The notes: generated from the sequence alone by a model not told the origin. 47,765 bases of DNA from Lentisphaeraceae bacterium (GCA_021232515.1 JAJPOQ010000147.1:1-47765), one strand, 5' to 3'; counted from the first letter of the stretch, positions 22,768 to 32,409 are shown. Translations and numbers: made by a program.

Positions 22768-25700
22768 TTAATCAAATAAGCTTTCTAAACCTTTAATCAG
22801 TTGGTTTTTACGGTCGATTGGCTTTTCTTCTTTTTTCTCTTCGACTTTTGGCTCTTCAGTTTCTTTAGGAGCCTCTTTCTTTTTCTTGCGATTCTTTTTG
22901 TCGAGTTCATTTATACCGATGTTGATGAGGCTGTCGAGAAGGCCACCGCTCTTCTTCTTTTCTTGCTTCTCTTCTGTTTCCCCGTTCTTTTCGCGTTGTC
23001 TTCTTTCAACTTCACCGATACCAAACTTAAGAGCTTCCTCAAGTAAGTTTCCTTTGCCACTTGTTACATTTTGCAAACGAGAGATCTCTCCATCCTTAAG
23101 ACCACACTTTTGGCCCGCAAAGTTGAGGACATCACTAAGGAAGTCAGCACTTAAGCTTTCTTGTTGAGCAGTTCTCGAAATAGTCTTTTCGTAGTGAAAG
23201 CCTTCTTTGAGATTGAAAAGGTTTGTCTGTTTAGAGAATAGAAAATGTTTCTGGAACTTGTCGAGTTCTTTTATTCCAAGCTTTTGGTTGAGTAGACCTC
23301 CGGCAAAAGAAGAGATAGTCTGTAGCAGCTTACCACCACCAAAACCAGCAGATGTTTTTATGTCGACGATATAGGCGTCGTCAGTTATTTTTACAGTACC
23401 TGTAGGGTTAACCATAAATGCTTTGCCTTGGAACTGGCACTTGTTTAGAGTGAGGAGTCTGTCTTTTACATTGACTGACACTTGTCCCTGAAGGAAGGTT
23501 ATATGGTCTGGGTTGACACCTAAAATAGCATCAATAGGCGTTGTGAGTATAGGTGATACTTGGGCATAGTTTTTGAGGTTTATGTCATCCATATTAACCA
23601 GACCTTCGGCAGTAAGGTTATTTATGAAATCGTCATTTGTCTTACCTTTGGTCAGAAGCTCAAGTTTTTGAATTTCTACTTTGCCTGTGACTCTGCGGTC
23701 ACTGTCTTTGTTGATGATGTGGTTAATTGGCGAGATGTCGATGAAGCCATTCCCCACTAGATTGAAGTGAGCCGTTTTCTCTTCTCCAAGTGTCACTGCG
23801 CCGTTTGCTTTCAAAATGCTGTCACTGATAGTGAGAATAGCATTCTCTAAAGTGAGCTTGTCGTTTTCTATGATCGCAGTAGAGCGTATGTCTTTTATGT
23901 CTTGGAATTGGACTCTGACATGAGCCAGGTTTGAATTGACCGTCAACTTTATACGCGGTTGAGGCTCTGTTTTAACCGTTTCTTGTGGAGTCGTTGTGTT
24001 TGCTTTCTCTTCAGCTTTTGTAGCTACTTTATTTGGTTTTTCTTTTGCTTGCTTGAGAAGCGTTAGTAGGGCATCTACATCCACCATTTTAGGTAAGTTT
24101 ATATTTAACGTAGATTGTGCAACCTTTCCCGGTTCTGGAGGAGTAAGTTGTCCATCCATATTTACTTCTATAGTTTTAAATAATGGCGAGACGATGTTTA
24201 AGCTAAGTTGCTTAAGGTTTATGAGTTTGTCTTTATTTAGAGTAACATCGAAGTCCGTCACTTGGGTAATATTGGTCTGGTGGAATTTTTTACCACCTAG
24301 TTGAATCTTGCGTGCAGTTGTTTTTCCAGTTACAGAGATGGCTCCGTCGGTATAAGCTAGGACGATATTTTCACCTAGAAGATTTATGTTGCCGAGTCCT
24401 ACGTCTTTCTTGATATTTACTGGGATAAATTGATCAACTACCGGTGAGACTGTGAATTTTTCGACATTCACTTTGCTACTGAAAGCTTCATCACCTAGCT
24501 CACCATTTAACTTAACTGCAATACAGTTCTGAGAGTCTTTATCGAGGTTTAATTCGAAGTTTTTAATCGAAAGATTTTTGAGGTCATTAACTGTGACATT
24601 TGACTGAATTTTGACTGCGAGGTTTTCAAGAGTTTGTTCTTCCTGACTTATTGAAAGCTGATCGATGAGCATATTTTCTAGCACTAAGTTAACTTGCTTA
24701 CCATCGTTTTGAGAAATGACTTTGGCAAACATATTTACACGACCACTTTTAAGAGCTTTACGGTCTTTTTCTTTAGTGAATTGCTTGAGGTAATTCAGAT
24801 TGAAGTTTTTCAGTTTGAAGTCGACAGACTTATTATTTTCTAAGCTGACGTTCTTATTTTTTTCATCAATCGTGACTGGAGCATTTACATCTAGAGAGAC
24901 CACATTTTGGCCATTTTCATCAATAGCGATGTTAAACTTATCTATAACTATAACTTTTGATTTCTCGTTTACGGTAAACTTATGATTGACTTTCGTGCTG
25001 AAATTTGCGATTGTATGTTTATCTGAGATGTTTACCAATGGCAATTTTTCGACATTTAGTTCACCAATCATAACAATCGGAGAATCCCCATCCTTTTTGA
25101 TTGAACCATTGTAGTTAACTATGGTCGTACCAAATCCGGCGATTTTTCCTTCACTTGCTTTATTGAGTGCTTCTTGCCATCTCATCCATGGTTTTTTACC
25201 GGAGAGTATTGGCGCTGCTAGGTCGAGCAGTGCAGAGTTCACTTGACTAACTTTAAGAGTTAGGTCGATTGTTTTTTTATCTTCGATAACACCTTGAGCA
25301 CTTAGGTATGAGCCAGAGTTTTCTCTTGGGTCTGTCAGTTTCAGTTGCTTAATTGTGAGTTCTTTACCATTTAGAGCAACGTTCATGTCAAAATCGAAAG
25401 CATTTAGCGGAAGTTCCACACCATCATTTTTAGCCTTGAGCTCTTTCATTTTAAAATTGACTGAGAAGTCTTTTAGCTGAAAGTCTTGAGTGATAAGACC
25501 ATTTACGACTGTGGTGTATTGACCATTTTCTAATTGAAACTTTTCTCCAGCTTTAGCTTCAACAGCACTATTGAAAGTCATAGTGAAAGCTTCATTTGGC
25601 TTAAGTGACTCAAGGTCAAAGTTAAAGTTCTTGAGCTTAAACTCTAGAACTTTCTCTTCTTTGGAGTGATCTTGAAAATAGCGCAGATTTACATTCTTAA

Positions 25701-26250
25701 AGTGTAAGTTAGCGATGCTAAAGTCTTTGATTGGGTTTTCCCCAGTAGGAGTATTTTTCTGGGTTTTAGACTTTGATTCTTTCTCGCTTTGTTTGCTGTC
25801 ATCGTTTTTAGTAGATAAGTCTTTAATGCGCTTCGATAAAATATTTAGTTTGCCATCGCGATTCTTAACGACATTTATTTCTGCATCTTCAAATAGAATT
25901 CCGTTGATGATGATCTTACCGCTCAAAGCGGGCATAAGCTCGTACTCGACTTTCACTTTTTTAGCTTTTAGCAGAGGGTCATCACCGACAATGAGGTCAG
26001 TTATTTCTATACCTGAAAACAGGCTAAACTTTATATCGCCAGCTTTAACTGGTTGATTGAGGTCGTTTTCTACACGAGCAAAAACTTGATCCCGAATAAA
26101 GGCGGAAGAGTTGATGTAGGAGTAAAGAGCTCCGATTGAAACGATAAAAAGTATAGAGAGGATTAAAAGAATCTTGAGCCAGCGTCGTTTTTTGACTGGT
26201 TTTTCAGTAGATTCTACAGAGTCAGTATTTTCTTGGTTTGTATCAGTCAT
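22768..26250 (-). CDS. AsmA/TamB-like envelope protein
   Basis: This 1160-residue protein has a basic cytoplasmic start, one transmembrane helix (about 24-46, WLKILLILSILFIVSIGALYSYI), and then a very long repetitive beta-rich periplasmic part. The N-terminal segment RVENDLNQPVKAGDIKFSLFSGIEITDLIVGDD is typical of AsmA/DUF748 proteins. A C-terminal AsmA-like region (about 780-990, FIDISPINHIINKDSDRRVTGKVEIQKL) follows. Such proteins are thought to bridge the envelope and move phospholipids to the outer membrane. The last 100 residues are charged (K/E-rich) and unlike the rest. ATG at 26250 is preferred over a TTG 11 codons earlier; neither has a strong ribosome-binding site. The gene stands alone. 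Confidence 0.85.
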   Translation of the reverse strand: MTDTNQENTDSVESTEKPVKKRRWLKILLILSILFIVSIGALYSYINSSAFIRDQVFARVENDLNQPVKAGDIKFSLFSGIEITDLIVGDDPLLKAKKVKVEYELMPALSGKIIINGILFEDAEINVVKNRDGKLNILSKRIKDLSTKNDDSKQSEKESKSKTQKNTPTGENPIKDFSIANLHFKNVNLRYFQDHSKEEKVLEFKLKNFNFDLESLKPNEAFTMTFNSAVEAKAGEKFQLENGQYTTVVNGLITQDFQLKDFSVNFKMKELKAKNDGVELPLNAFDFDMNVALNGKELTIKQLKLTDPRENSGSYLSAQGVIEDKKTIDLTLKVSQVNSALLDLAAPILSGKKPWMRWQEALNKASEGKIAGFGTTIVNYNGSIKKDGDSPIVMIGELNVEKLPLVNISDKHTIANFSTKVNHKFTVNEKSKVIVIDKFNIAIDENGQNVVSLDVNAPVTIDEKNKNVSLENNKSVDFKLKNFNLNYLKQFTKEKDRKALKSGRVNMFAKVISQNDGKQVNLVLENMLIDQLSISQEEQTLENLAVKIQSNVTVNDLKNLSIKNFELNLDKDSQNCIAVKLNGELGDEAFSSKVNVEKFTVSPVVDQFIPVNIKKDVGLGNINLLGENIVLAYTDGAISVTGKTTARKIQLGGKKFHQTNITQVTDFDVTLNKDKLINLKQLSLNIVSPLFKTIEVNMDGQLTPPEPGKVAQSTLNINLPKMVDVDALLTLLKQAKEKPNKVATKAEEKANTTTPQETVKTEPQPRIKLTVNSNLAHVRVQFQDIKDIRSTAIIENDKLTLENAILTISDSILKANGAVTLGEEKTAHFNLVGNGFIDISPINHIINKDSDRRVTGKVEIQKLELLTKGKTNDDFINNLTAEGLVNMDDINLKNYAQVSPILTTPIDAILGVNPDHITFLQGQVSVNVKDRLLTLNKCQFQGKAFMVNPTGTVKITDDAYIVDIKTSAGFGGGKLLQTISSFAGGLLNQKLGIKELDKFQKHFLFSKQTNLFNLKEGFHYEKTISRTAQQESLSADFLSDVLNFAGQKCGLKDGEISRLQNVTSGKGNLLEEALKFGIGEVERRQREKNGETEEKQEKKKSGGLLDSLINIGINELDKKNRKKKKEAPKETEEPKVEEKKEEKPIDRKNQLIKGLESLFD

Positions 26251-26421
26251 TTTATATAAGCCGTTTTTATAGAAAGTATCCAAGTTTGGGAGTGTATCTC
26301 ACTCTAAAGATAGAGCAAAATTCCAAATTATCATCATTCCTATATACGTGGAGCTCTCAATGATATTGATTTTTTCTAGTTCATTGCTGGAATTGTCCTA
26401 ATCTTGCCATATGAATCTTTC

Positions 26422-27882
26422 ATGAAAAAAATATTTCCGACAGAGTTAATTGAGTTTTTACAGTGCCGTCATATGGCTAAACTGCGTTCACTTGGAGTAG
26501 TTCCCGATTCGACTATTTCAGAAGAAGTTCAGCTGCTACGAGACAAAGGTATAGAGCACGAAGAAAACTACCTTAAGACTTTGAATGGAAATGTGGTGTG
26601 TATAGACACGGAAGCGTCAACTGACGAACAGCATACACAAACAATTGAGGCGATGAAGTCGGGCGCTGATTGGGTGTATCAAGCTTATTTACAGGATGAT
26701 GAAAGAGCTGGTTATGCAGATTTCCTCCAGAAGGCGACAAAAGAGTCTGACCTTGGTGAGTTCTCTTATGAAGTTATCGATACAAAACTTTCTATAAATC
26801 CAAGTCCTTCAAACGCCATCCAGCTTATTCACTACAGCGAACTTGTTAGTAAAACTCAAGGTTTTGAGCCTCAGAACTTCCATTTGGTTCATGGCGATAA
26901 TAGTCAAACTACACTTTGTCGTGATGATATAATTGACTACTACAATGAAGTTTTGGCGGACTATAAAAACTTCATTCAAAGTCGAGAGTTTACAGAGCCT
27001 TTTCCTATACCACACTGTCGTCAGTGCGGTTATCGCGACCATTGCCAAAACTACCTTCAAGAGAAAAAGCATCTTGCTCTCATACCAGGTGTGTCCGTTG
27101 GTCAGATAGAGTCGATGCGTAAGTCGGGAATACGTGTAATAGGTGAAGTCGAAGAGAAAGAACGGCCAATTGATTTGTCGGAGTCTGTTTTTGGAGACTT
27201 ACAGAAGTCGACCAAAGCAGTTTTGGAAAATAGCGTTTTCTTGAAGAGTGAAGGTAGTTTTTACCAACTGCAAAATTCACTGAAATCGAGCTTGTTTTTT
27301 GTCGCCTATAGGAACATCCAAAAGCAAAATGGGGCCCTGACTTTTTATATGGGAGTTATGACTGAAAGCGGTCGTTACGAAGCTCTTTTACACCATAACT
27401 CTCAGGAAGAGAAAGCGTCTTTACAGCGCATGGTTACTTTCATTGACCGTTATTTACATAAGCATCCTCAGGCATTTTTAGTTGTCAGTAGTGCTTATGA
27501 GTCTCGTCTACTCCATGATTTATCGAACAAGTATAACATTTGCCACGATGAATTGGATGAGTTGATGGTCAAGAAAAAAATAGTTTCGCTGGCGAGTTTA
27601 CTTAGGCAAAGTTTACTCTTCCCATCTGCAGACAGTTCTTGTGAGAACTTAATGTTGTGGCTTGATGAATCTTTTGAATTAGAGAAGATTTTAGAAAAGT
27701 CTCCGCAGCTTCTTTATGAGCTTTACTCGACTCTTGGAGCGAATGAGGCTTTGGAGCAAATAAAAAATAAAGGCGAGCGCGAGCTAATGTTGAGATTAAA
27801 CTGTTTGCGTAGATTGAGTTCATTGACTCGCGAGGATTTCCCACTTAGGTTAAAGTCTGTTGTTTTAAATGATGAGGCTTAA
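26422..27882 (+). CDS. RecB-like 4Fe-4S nuclease (TM0106 family) with degenerate RNase H-like half
   Basis: The 486-residue protein has a RecB/Cas4-type nuclease domain. Visible features are H46 (motif I), D100 in GYADFLQ, and D120-T-K122 in YEVIDTKLS. Four cysteines are placed as in Cas4/AddB/Dna2 iron-sulphur nucleases: C15 before the domain, and C199, C202, C208 after it (CRQCGYRDHC). The C-terminal half resembles the RNase H-like domain of TM0106 proteins, but the expected LFFDIE is LFFVAY, so that active site looks lost. No helicase is fused, unlike some relatives. A role in DNA processing is likely but unspecified. The ATG at 26422 is chosen over a TTG six codons earlier; neither has a ribosome-binding site. 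Confidence 0.85.
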   Translation: MKKIFPTELIEFLQCRHMAKLRSLGVVPDSTISEEVQLLRDKGIEHEENYLKTLNGNVVCIDTEASTDEQHTQTIEAMKSGADWVYQAYLQDDERAGYADFLQKATKESDLGEFSYEVIDTKLSINPSPSNAIQLIHYSELVSKTQGFEPQNFHLVHGDNSQTTLCRDDIIDYYNEVLADYKNFIQSREFTEPFPIPHCRQCGYRDHCQNYLQEKKHLALIPGVSVGQIESMRKSGIRVIGEVEEKERPIDLSESVFGDLQKSTKAVLENSVFLKSEGSFYQLQNSLKSSLFFVAYRNIQKQNGALTFYMGVMTESGRYEALLHHNSQEEKASLQRMVTFIDRYLHKHPQAFLVVSSAYESRLLHDLSNKYNICHDELDELMVKKKIVSLASLLRQSLLFPSADSSCENLMLWLDESFELEKILEKSPQLLYELYSTLGANEALEQIKNKGERELMLRLNCLRRLSSLTREDFPLRLKSVVLNDEA

Positions 27883-27939
27883 TTGTCATTTTGGTGGAGT
27901 CGGGTATTTTCATAAGGTAAATTTTTAGAGGAGAGGTCG

Positions 27940-30396
27940 GTGAAGCAACTCGCAGTATGCTTGGTTTTTGTTGTGGCGCAGTTTTTAACTGGTCAGGAGT
28001 TATCACTCAATGCAACAAATACAGTTTGGACAACTCTAGAAGATCACAGTTCTTATAATTTGCCGGAAGACCCAAATTGGCAAAAAATGACGATCGACAC
28101 GCCTTTCATCACTTCCACTTTTAGTCTCGAATCTAAAGTAACTCTTCAAAACTTTAAAGTTGCTAGTGAGCCAGTTCCAAGAATGCTGTCTGCAGCAGTT
28201 TATGCTCCTGCCGGAGGAATAGTTAGTTTCGGAGAAAAAGAAGTTTCCCGTTACATCGAATTTATCGAAGAAGTCGCCTATGTAAGTGACAACACCGTTG
28301 AGTATCTTCTGGATTTAGAAGGTCGTTGGTCTTTAAAGGATGAGTACAAGTCCGACGAGTGGTTGATTGAGTTTATGACCGGTCACGAGAATTGGCTTGA
28401 GATACTTCACGGAGATAAAATTCTCGGAGAGTCTAAGTCGCAAGTTATTTTGAAAGGCTCAGATATTCCTAAAACTGGTCAGATGCAGATTCGCTCTACT
28501 TCATGGAAGAAGAACAACAAGGGTTTACTGAAGGTAAGAGTTTTTAAAGTTTATGAAAAAGTGAAAATTGATCGGTTTAAGCGTGGATTTACCGCTTTGA
28601 AAGATTCTAAAAGTTCTTGGTTAGTTCCAACTACAAAGGATCTAAAGGCTTCGAAGATGCCACCTGAAACAACTCCGGCACTTTATAAGAGAACCTATAT
28701 ATGTTCGTCAGAAGACTCAACTAAAAATGTATTGTTGTCAGTTACAGATTCAGTTCAGAACATCCTTATAAATGGCAAAAGCATTGACCCTGATTTAGCT
28801 GTTATACCAGACGGAGTTCTCACGAAGGGTGAAAACGAAGTTATCTACTACTCGAACCAAGTAAATGGTACAGTTCATCAAAACTTTGAGCTCACAAGTA
28901 GTCAACCATTTTTTATAAGAACTACGGTAAACGCAACGGAGAATAGTGTGGTAAAACCAGTTCTTCGTGGCGCTCAAGCAAGAGTTTATATAAATGGTGT
29001 ATTTGCGGGCAAAGCTCTTCCAGAGAAGGCACAAGAGGCTTTGGGTTTTGGTTTATTTCAAAATGGTGACAATGAGATAGTTCTCGTTGTTATGCAGAAT
29101 ACAGAGAAGACTTTTGTTGAGTCTCTAAATATCGCAACAGTTACCGAGAAGTCGCCGTTAGTTTTACCTTGGTTCAATGCTGATAAATCCATAGCGGATC
29201 AAGGACCAGGTCTCTACGAATCTTACGAAGGGACTTTATTGACCCAGCAAACTAAGGCTAAAAAGTTTTCGACATCGTTTAAATTAGTTGGGGACGTATC
29301 TAGCGATTTACAATTAGTCTTTAATGACGGCAACCGACTTCCTGAATGGACGTTTGATACAAAGCTTTCAGCTCCTTATTCGATACTTTTAAATGGAACA
29401 AAGGTTTATCGCCAAGGACATACTTTTACTCTGCCAGCGAGCTTATTGAAGAAGAATAACACCATCTCATTTGATTCAGAGGGTTTGAGAGTTCCAGCAC
29501 CTCTTTTATACACTTCAGTTGTTAGCTCTGAGTCCAAAGCACCAAGCTTTAAACTCATTTCTAAAGAAGGTAGTGAAAGGTTAATTGATTCCGGTTACTT
29601 CAGTGGAGATGAGCTCAACTACAGATTGACTTTCGATCAGTCTACAGTTGATAAAATAGAGGTGACCTTAAACGGCAAGCCACGAGAAATAGCTTCAGAT
29701 GAGCTAACCAGTGAACCGATAATCACTTTGGGATTGAAAGAGCCAGGTGAGCATGGACTAGTAGTGAAGCTTTATAAAAATGATAAGCTTTTAAAGAGTT
29801 TTGAAGAGACTCTGACAACTCTTAAGTTTCCAGCCAACCCAAGAGGTTGGTTGAGAGCTAATGGTCAGCAACGAGTAATCGAGATAAGCGATAAAGCTTT
29901 CTTTGGAAGTGAATCAAATATTTTTCCAGAACAACATTTTTCAGAATGGTTGAGAAGAGAGTTGATCAGTGACAGCGACAGTTTTCAGTTTGGCGCTATT
30001 CGAGATTATCAAAAGCCGTCGGGTATTTCACTTTATGCGACACTGCCAAATGGAGAGTTAGTTTTTGACAAGTTTTATGGTCGTTTGAATTCTCAATTGA
30101 AAATTGAAAGCCGTGGTTTACCAACGAGGTTCATACTTAAAAACACAATTGATAAAAGTGAGCTTTGGAAATCTGCCGCATTTGTACTGCAGTATCTGAA
30201 GTGGCTAGAAGCCGGCGGTATGACTATTGATTGGAGTTTGCCAACGACAGAGTTATTCAAAGCTCAATATAAAGACCAGTTCCCAGATAAAGCTAAAGAG
30301 TTTTTAAGCTCGAGAGTATCGACAATAACTTCACTAGTTAAACAGATGGCCCTAACTGGTGCGCCCGGATCAACCTTCGAAGAGGAGATAGAATAA
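27940..30396 (+). CDS. Large exported protein of unknown function
   Basis: The 818-residue product has a signal peptide (VKQLAVCLVFVVAQFLTGQE) and then a beta-strand-rich extracytoplasmic region. Parts look like carbohydrate-binding or beta-sandwich domains: KNVLLSVTDSVQNILINGK, VYINGVFAGKALPEKAQEALGFGLFQNGDNEIVLVV, and YSILLNGTKVYRQGHTFTLPA. These are only general resemblances. The C-terminal 190 residues contain mixed alpha/beta segments. GTG at 27940 is a firm start because GAGGAGAGG lies just upstream. It overlaps the next exported gene by one base (TAATG), so the two are made together. I do not recognise a named family. Confidence 0.8.
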   Translation: MKQLAVCLVFVVAQFLTGQELSLNATNTVWTTLEDHSSYNLPEDPNWQKMTIDTPFITSTFSLESKVTLQNFKVASEPVPRMLSAAVYAPAGGIVSFGEKEVSRYIEFIEEVAYVSDNTVEYLLDLEGRWSLKDEYKSDEWLIEFMTGHENWLEILHGDKILGESKSQVILKGSDIPKTGQMQIRSTSWKKNNKGLLKVRVFKVYEKVKIDRFKRGFTALKDSKSSWLVPTTKDLKASKMPPETTPALYKRTYICSSEDSTKNVLLSVTDSVQNILINGKSIDPDLAVIPDGVLTKGENEVIYYSNQVNGTVHQNFELTSSQPFFIRTTVNATENSVVKPVLRGAQARVYINGVFAGKALPEKAQEALGFGLFQNGDNEIVLVVMQNTEKTFVESLNIATVTEKSPLVLPWFNADKSIADQGPGLYESYEGTLLTQQTKAKKFSTSFKLVGDVSSDLQLVFNDGNRLPEWTFDTKLSAPYSILLNGTKVYRQGHTFTLPASLLKKNNTISFDSEGLRVPAPLLYTSVVSSESKAPSFKLISKEGSERLIDSGYFSGDELNYRLTFDQSTVDKIEVTLNGKPREIASDELTSEPIITLGLKEPGEHGLVVKLYKNDKLLKSFEETLTTLKFPANPRGWLRANGQQRVIEISDKAFFGSESNIFPEQHFSEWLRRELISDSDSFQFGAIRDYQKPSGISLYATLPNGELVFDKFYGRLNSQLKIESRGLPTRFILKNTIDKSELWKSAAFVLQYLKWLEAGGMTIDWSLPTTELFKAQYKDQFPDKAKEFLSSRVSTITSLVKQMALTGAPGSTFEEEIE

Positions 30397-31478
30397 TGAA
30401 ATATTTACTCGCATTTTTATTCTCTTTTAGTTTAGTTCAAGCTGGTGTGATTGACGAATATAGTCGCAACAAGAAAGTCGTTGTTGTCATTGGCAAAGAT
30501 GCACCAGAAGTCGAGAAAGAGATAGGTCGGAAGATCTTCAATGCTTTGGAGCTTGATAAAACTGGGGATCTATATGACCATATTATCGAAGATGATTACG
30601 CCATAAAGCACAAGTTTTTCTATAGCTCTTTTCACTTGATTGTCGTGGGAACTTTGAAGTCAAATAAACTCTGTGCTGCTTTGTCAGATATTCAAAAAGC
30701 AGACTTTGGTGCAAAGAAATCAAACCTTGAAGCACTAAACAAACTAAACCCTCTTAAGGACGATTACTTTTTTGCTCGTTACGGTCTGTATAAGAAAGTT
30801 TCCGGAACAGGTTTCATTCGTCGTTTATTAAACCCTTTTGCTTTGGAAGCATATAACCTCTCAGAAGGAAAAGCTAAGACTGGGCCTATGACAGCGACTT
30901 ATATATCTGGCGCAGATATTGACGGTATATCCAATGCCTATGTTCAATTCTTGGATTCAAACCTTCTAGAAGGAGTTGTGCTTCCAAGTATCACAGAAAC
31001 TCAATCTGGTCGTTTTCACTTAAGTCCCAAGGCAACTGAGTTCCCAAGTTCTTTAAATAGTTCATTTTCTCTTAAAAGTGGCGATCGTCAATTAAAGCAG
31101 GTTGGTTGGATTCAAGGTGCACTCGTTGATTACAGTGGCATCTATAATATTGCGAAAGTGAAGCCTCTCAGTATTACTCATTTGAAGTTTAAAAGCGGTA
31201 CACCAACCTTGATGACGTTTGGTGAAAACAGTAACTCAATTATGGCGATAGAGTTTAATTCTGCAACTGAGAGTTTAGGCGCCTTGAAGGCATTTGATAG
31301 AGAACTCAAGCTTGCCCTCAAAATCGAAGATACGGATGATCTAAGATCGTACCGTTGCTTCCAGGTTGAGGCTAGGTGGCTAATGATCCGTAAAGGTAAG
31401 TGGCTAGTTATCGAAAGCCTGCCAATGGGCTGGAAAGATATACTCGCACAAAACGCAGCGCAACTCTTTCTCGACTAA
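30396..31478 (+). CDS. Exported protein of unknown function, partner of the preceding gene
   Basis: The 360-residue product has a signal peptide (MKYLLAFLFSFSLVQAG). An alpha/beta-looking part follows, with NKKVVVVIGKDAPEVEKEIGRKIFNAL and a strand FHLIVVGTLKSNKLCAAL. The later segment TYISGADIDGISNAYVQFLDSNLLEG looks like part of the same fold. Its pattern of a strand, a glycine loop and repeated helices recalls proteins that bind nucleotides or cell-wall sugars, but no motif settles it. It starts on the last base of the upstream stop with GAGGAGA as ribosome-binding site. Its stop overlaps the stop of the convergent flavin reductase-like gene by four bases (CTAA). Confidence 0.78.
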   Translation: MKYLLAFLFSFSLVQAGVIDEYSRNKKVVVVIGKDAPEVEKEIGRKIFNALELDKTGDLYDHIIEDDYAIKHKFFYSSFHLIVVGTLKSNKLCAALSDIQKADFGAKKSNLEALNKLNPLKDDYFFARYGLYKKVSGTGFIRRLLNPFALEAYNLSEGKAKTGPMTATYISGADIDGISNAYVQFLDSNLLEGVVLPSITETQSGRFHLSPKATEFPSSLNSSFSLKSGDRQLKQVGWIQGALVDYSGIYNIAKVKPLSITHLKFKSGTPTLMTFGENSNSIMAIEFNSATESLGALKAFDRELKLALKIEDTDDLRSYRCFQVEARWLMIRKGKWLVIESLPMGWKDILAQNAAQLFLD

Positions 31479-32083
31479 CTTGGCAAGATCGAAAAAGGCT
31501 TCGTTATACCGGCATAGTCACTACCACCTAAACGAGCAAGTGGATTGAGCTTGGCGGCGTCGACACTGAGTTTTTTGTCCGTCATCTCACAGATCTCGTC
31601 ATCTATATATATGGCTTCAACACGGCCGAGTATGAGTGCTTGTGGAACATCCCCCACTTCGATGATTTTTTCTTTCTTACAAAAGTAGGCGACTTTACAG
31701 TTTGCGAGGCGCGGTATGAGAAAGCCGTCTTGCTCGATTGTATCTAACCTTAGTTCTTGGATTTCACTTATACCTTCTTCAAATGGCTTTGCCGAGTCTG
31801 TGACAAGCTGAGCGTGCTCTACACTAGGAATCTGAACAGTGAAGTACTCGCGCTCACTTATATTCTTCCGAGTATCTTTTTCTGATCCATCTTTCTTCAT
31901 GCCGATCGAAAGTGAGATGATTGGTGGAGCAGAACTCACTGCGTTGAAGTAAGAGAAGGGAGCTAAGTTTAAGCTTTCGTTTTCATTTTGGCTTATAACC
32001 CATGCAACAGGTCGTGGCAAGATTGTTTGAATCATGGAGAAGTATCTTTGAGAAGGGCTCAAATTTTCTAGAGATAGGATCAT
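31475..32083 (-). CDS. Flavin reductase-like (FMN-binding split barrel) protein
   Basis: The 202-residue cytoplasmic protein begins with the family pattern SPSQRYFSMIQTILPRPVAWVIS, followed by LNLAPFSYFNAVSSAPPIISLSIG and DTRKNISEREYFTVQI. All are typical of flavin reductase-like/DIM6-NTAB proteins, which bind FMN in a split beta-barrel. The C-terminal PLARLGGSDYAGI is also a family signature. Substrate and partner are unknown. The gene stands alone on the minus strand and overlaps the upstream convergent stop by four bases. The ATG at 32083 opens directly into the fold. Confidence 0.88.
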   Translation of the reverse strand: MILSLENLSPSQRYFSMIQTILPRPVAWVISQNENESLNLAPFSYFNAVSSAPPIISLSIGMKKDGSEKDTRKNISEREYFTVQIPSVEHAQLVTDSAKPFEEGISEIQELRLDTIEQDGFLIPRLANCKVAYFCKKEKIIEVGDVPQALILGRVEAIYIDDEICEMTDKKLSVDAAKLNPLARLGGSDYAGITKPFSILPS

Positions 32084-32295
32084 TTATCTGCCACTTTTAG
32101 ATTAATTTATTGAAAATACTTTTGGTCAAAATCGTTAAATATAACTGTAACCTAAAGCCGAAATGAGGCATTTTAAGCTAAGAATCGGCCTTTTTTGCCT
32201 TAATCGAGCTAATTATATTTGCAAAAGTTTTGCTGAGCAGTACTTTCTGGTCCCTTTTTATTAGACACTTGAATTAGATTATAGAGATATATTTT

Positions 32296-32391
32296 ATGGG
32301 TAACCTGAAGAAGAAAAGAAGAGAGAAAATCTCTAAGCATAAAAGACGTAAGCAGAGAAAATCTAACCGTCATAAGACTAAGAAGAATTAA
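32296..32391 (+). CDS. 31-residue basic protein, AURKAIP1/COX24 (bS22-like) family
   Basis: The product begins MGNLKKKRREKISKHKRRK and ends QRKSNRHKTKKN. About half of it is lysine and arginine. The pattern KKKRREKISKHKRRKxRKxNRHK matches the COX24/AURKAIP1 C-terminal domain. In bacteria this domain occurs as a very short protein related to the mycobacterial small-subunit protein bS22, so a ribosome-bound role is likely. It is too short for ordinary gene callers. ATG at 32296 follows an AT-rich leader with only a weak ribosome-binding site. It lies 18 bp before a TPR gene on the same strand. Confidence 0.82.
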   Translation: MGNLKKKRREKISKHKRRKQRKSNRHKTKKN

Positions 32392-32409
32392 TTTTCTTCC
32401 CATTAGCTG

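Noticed and set aside
22801..23046. Plus-strand frames of 81-113 codons within the AsmA-like gene (also at 22886, 23996 and 25715)
   Set aside because: They are phenylalanine/serine-rich mirror images of lysine/glutamate-rich minus-strand coding sequence, with no ribosome-binding sites.
32157..32200. Terminator or riboswitch upstream of the bS22-like gene
   Set aside because: Only a 5-bp stem (GCCGA/TCGGC) with a long loop and competing pairings precedes the T-run, which is too weak to support a call.
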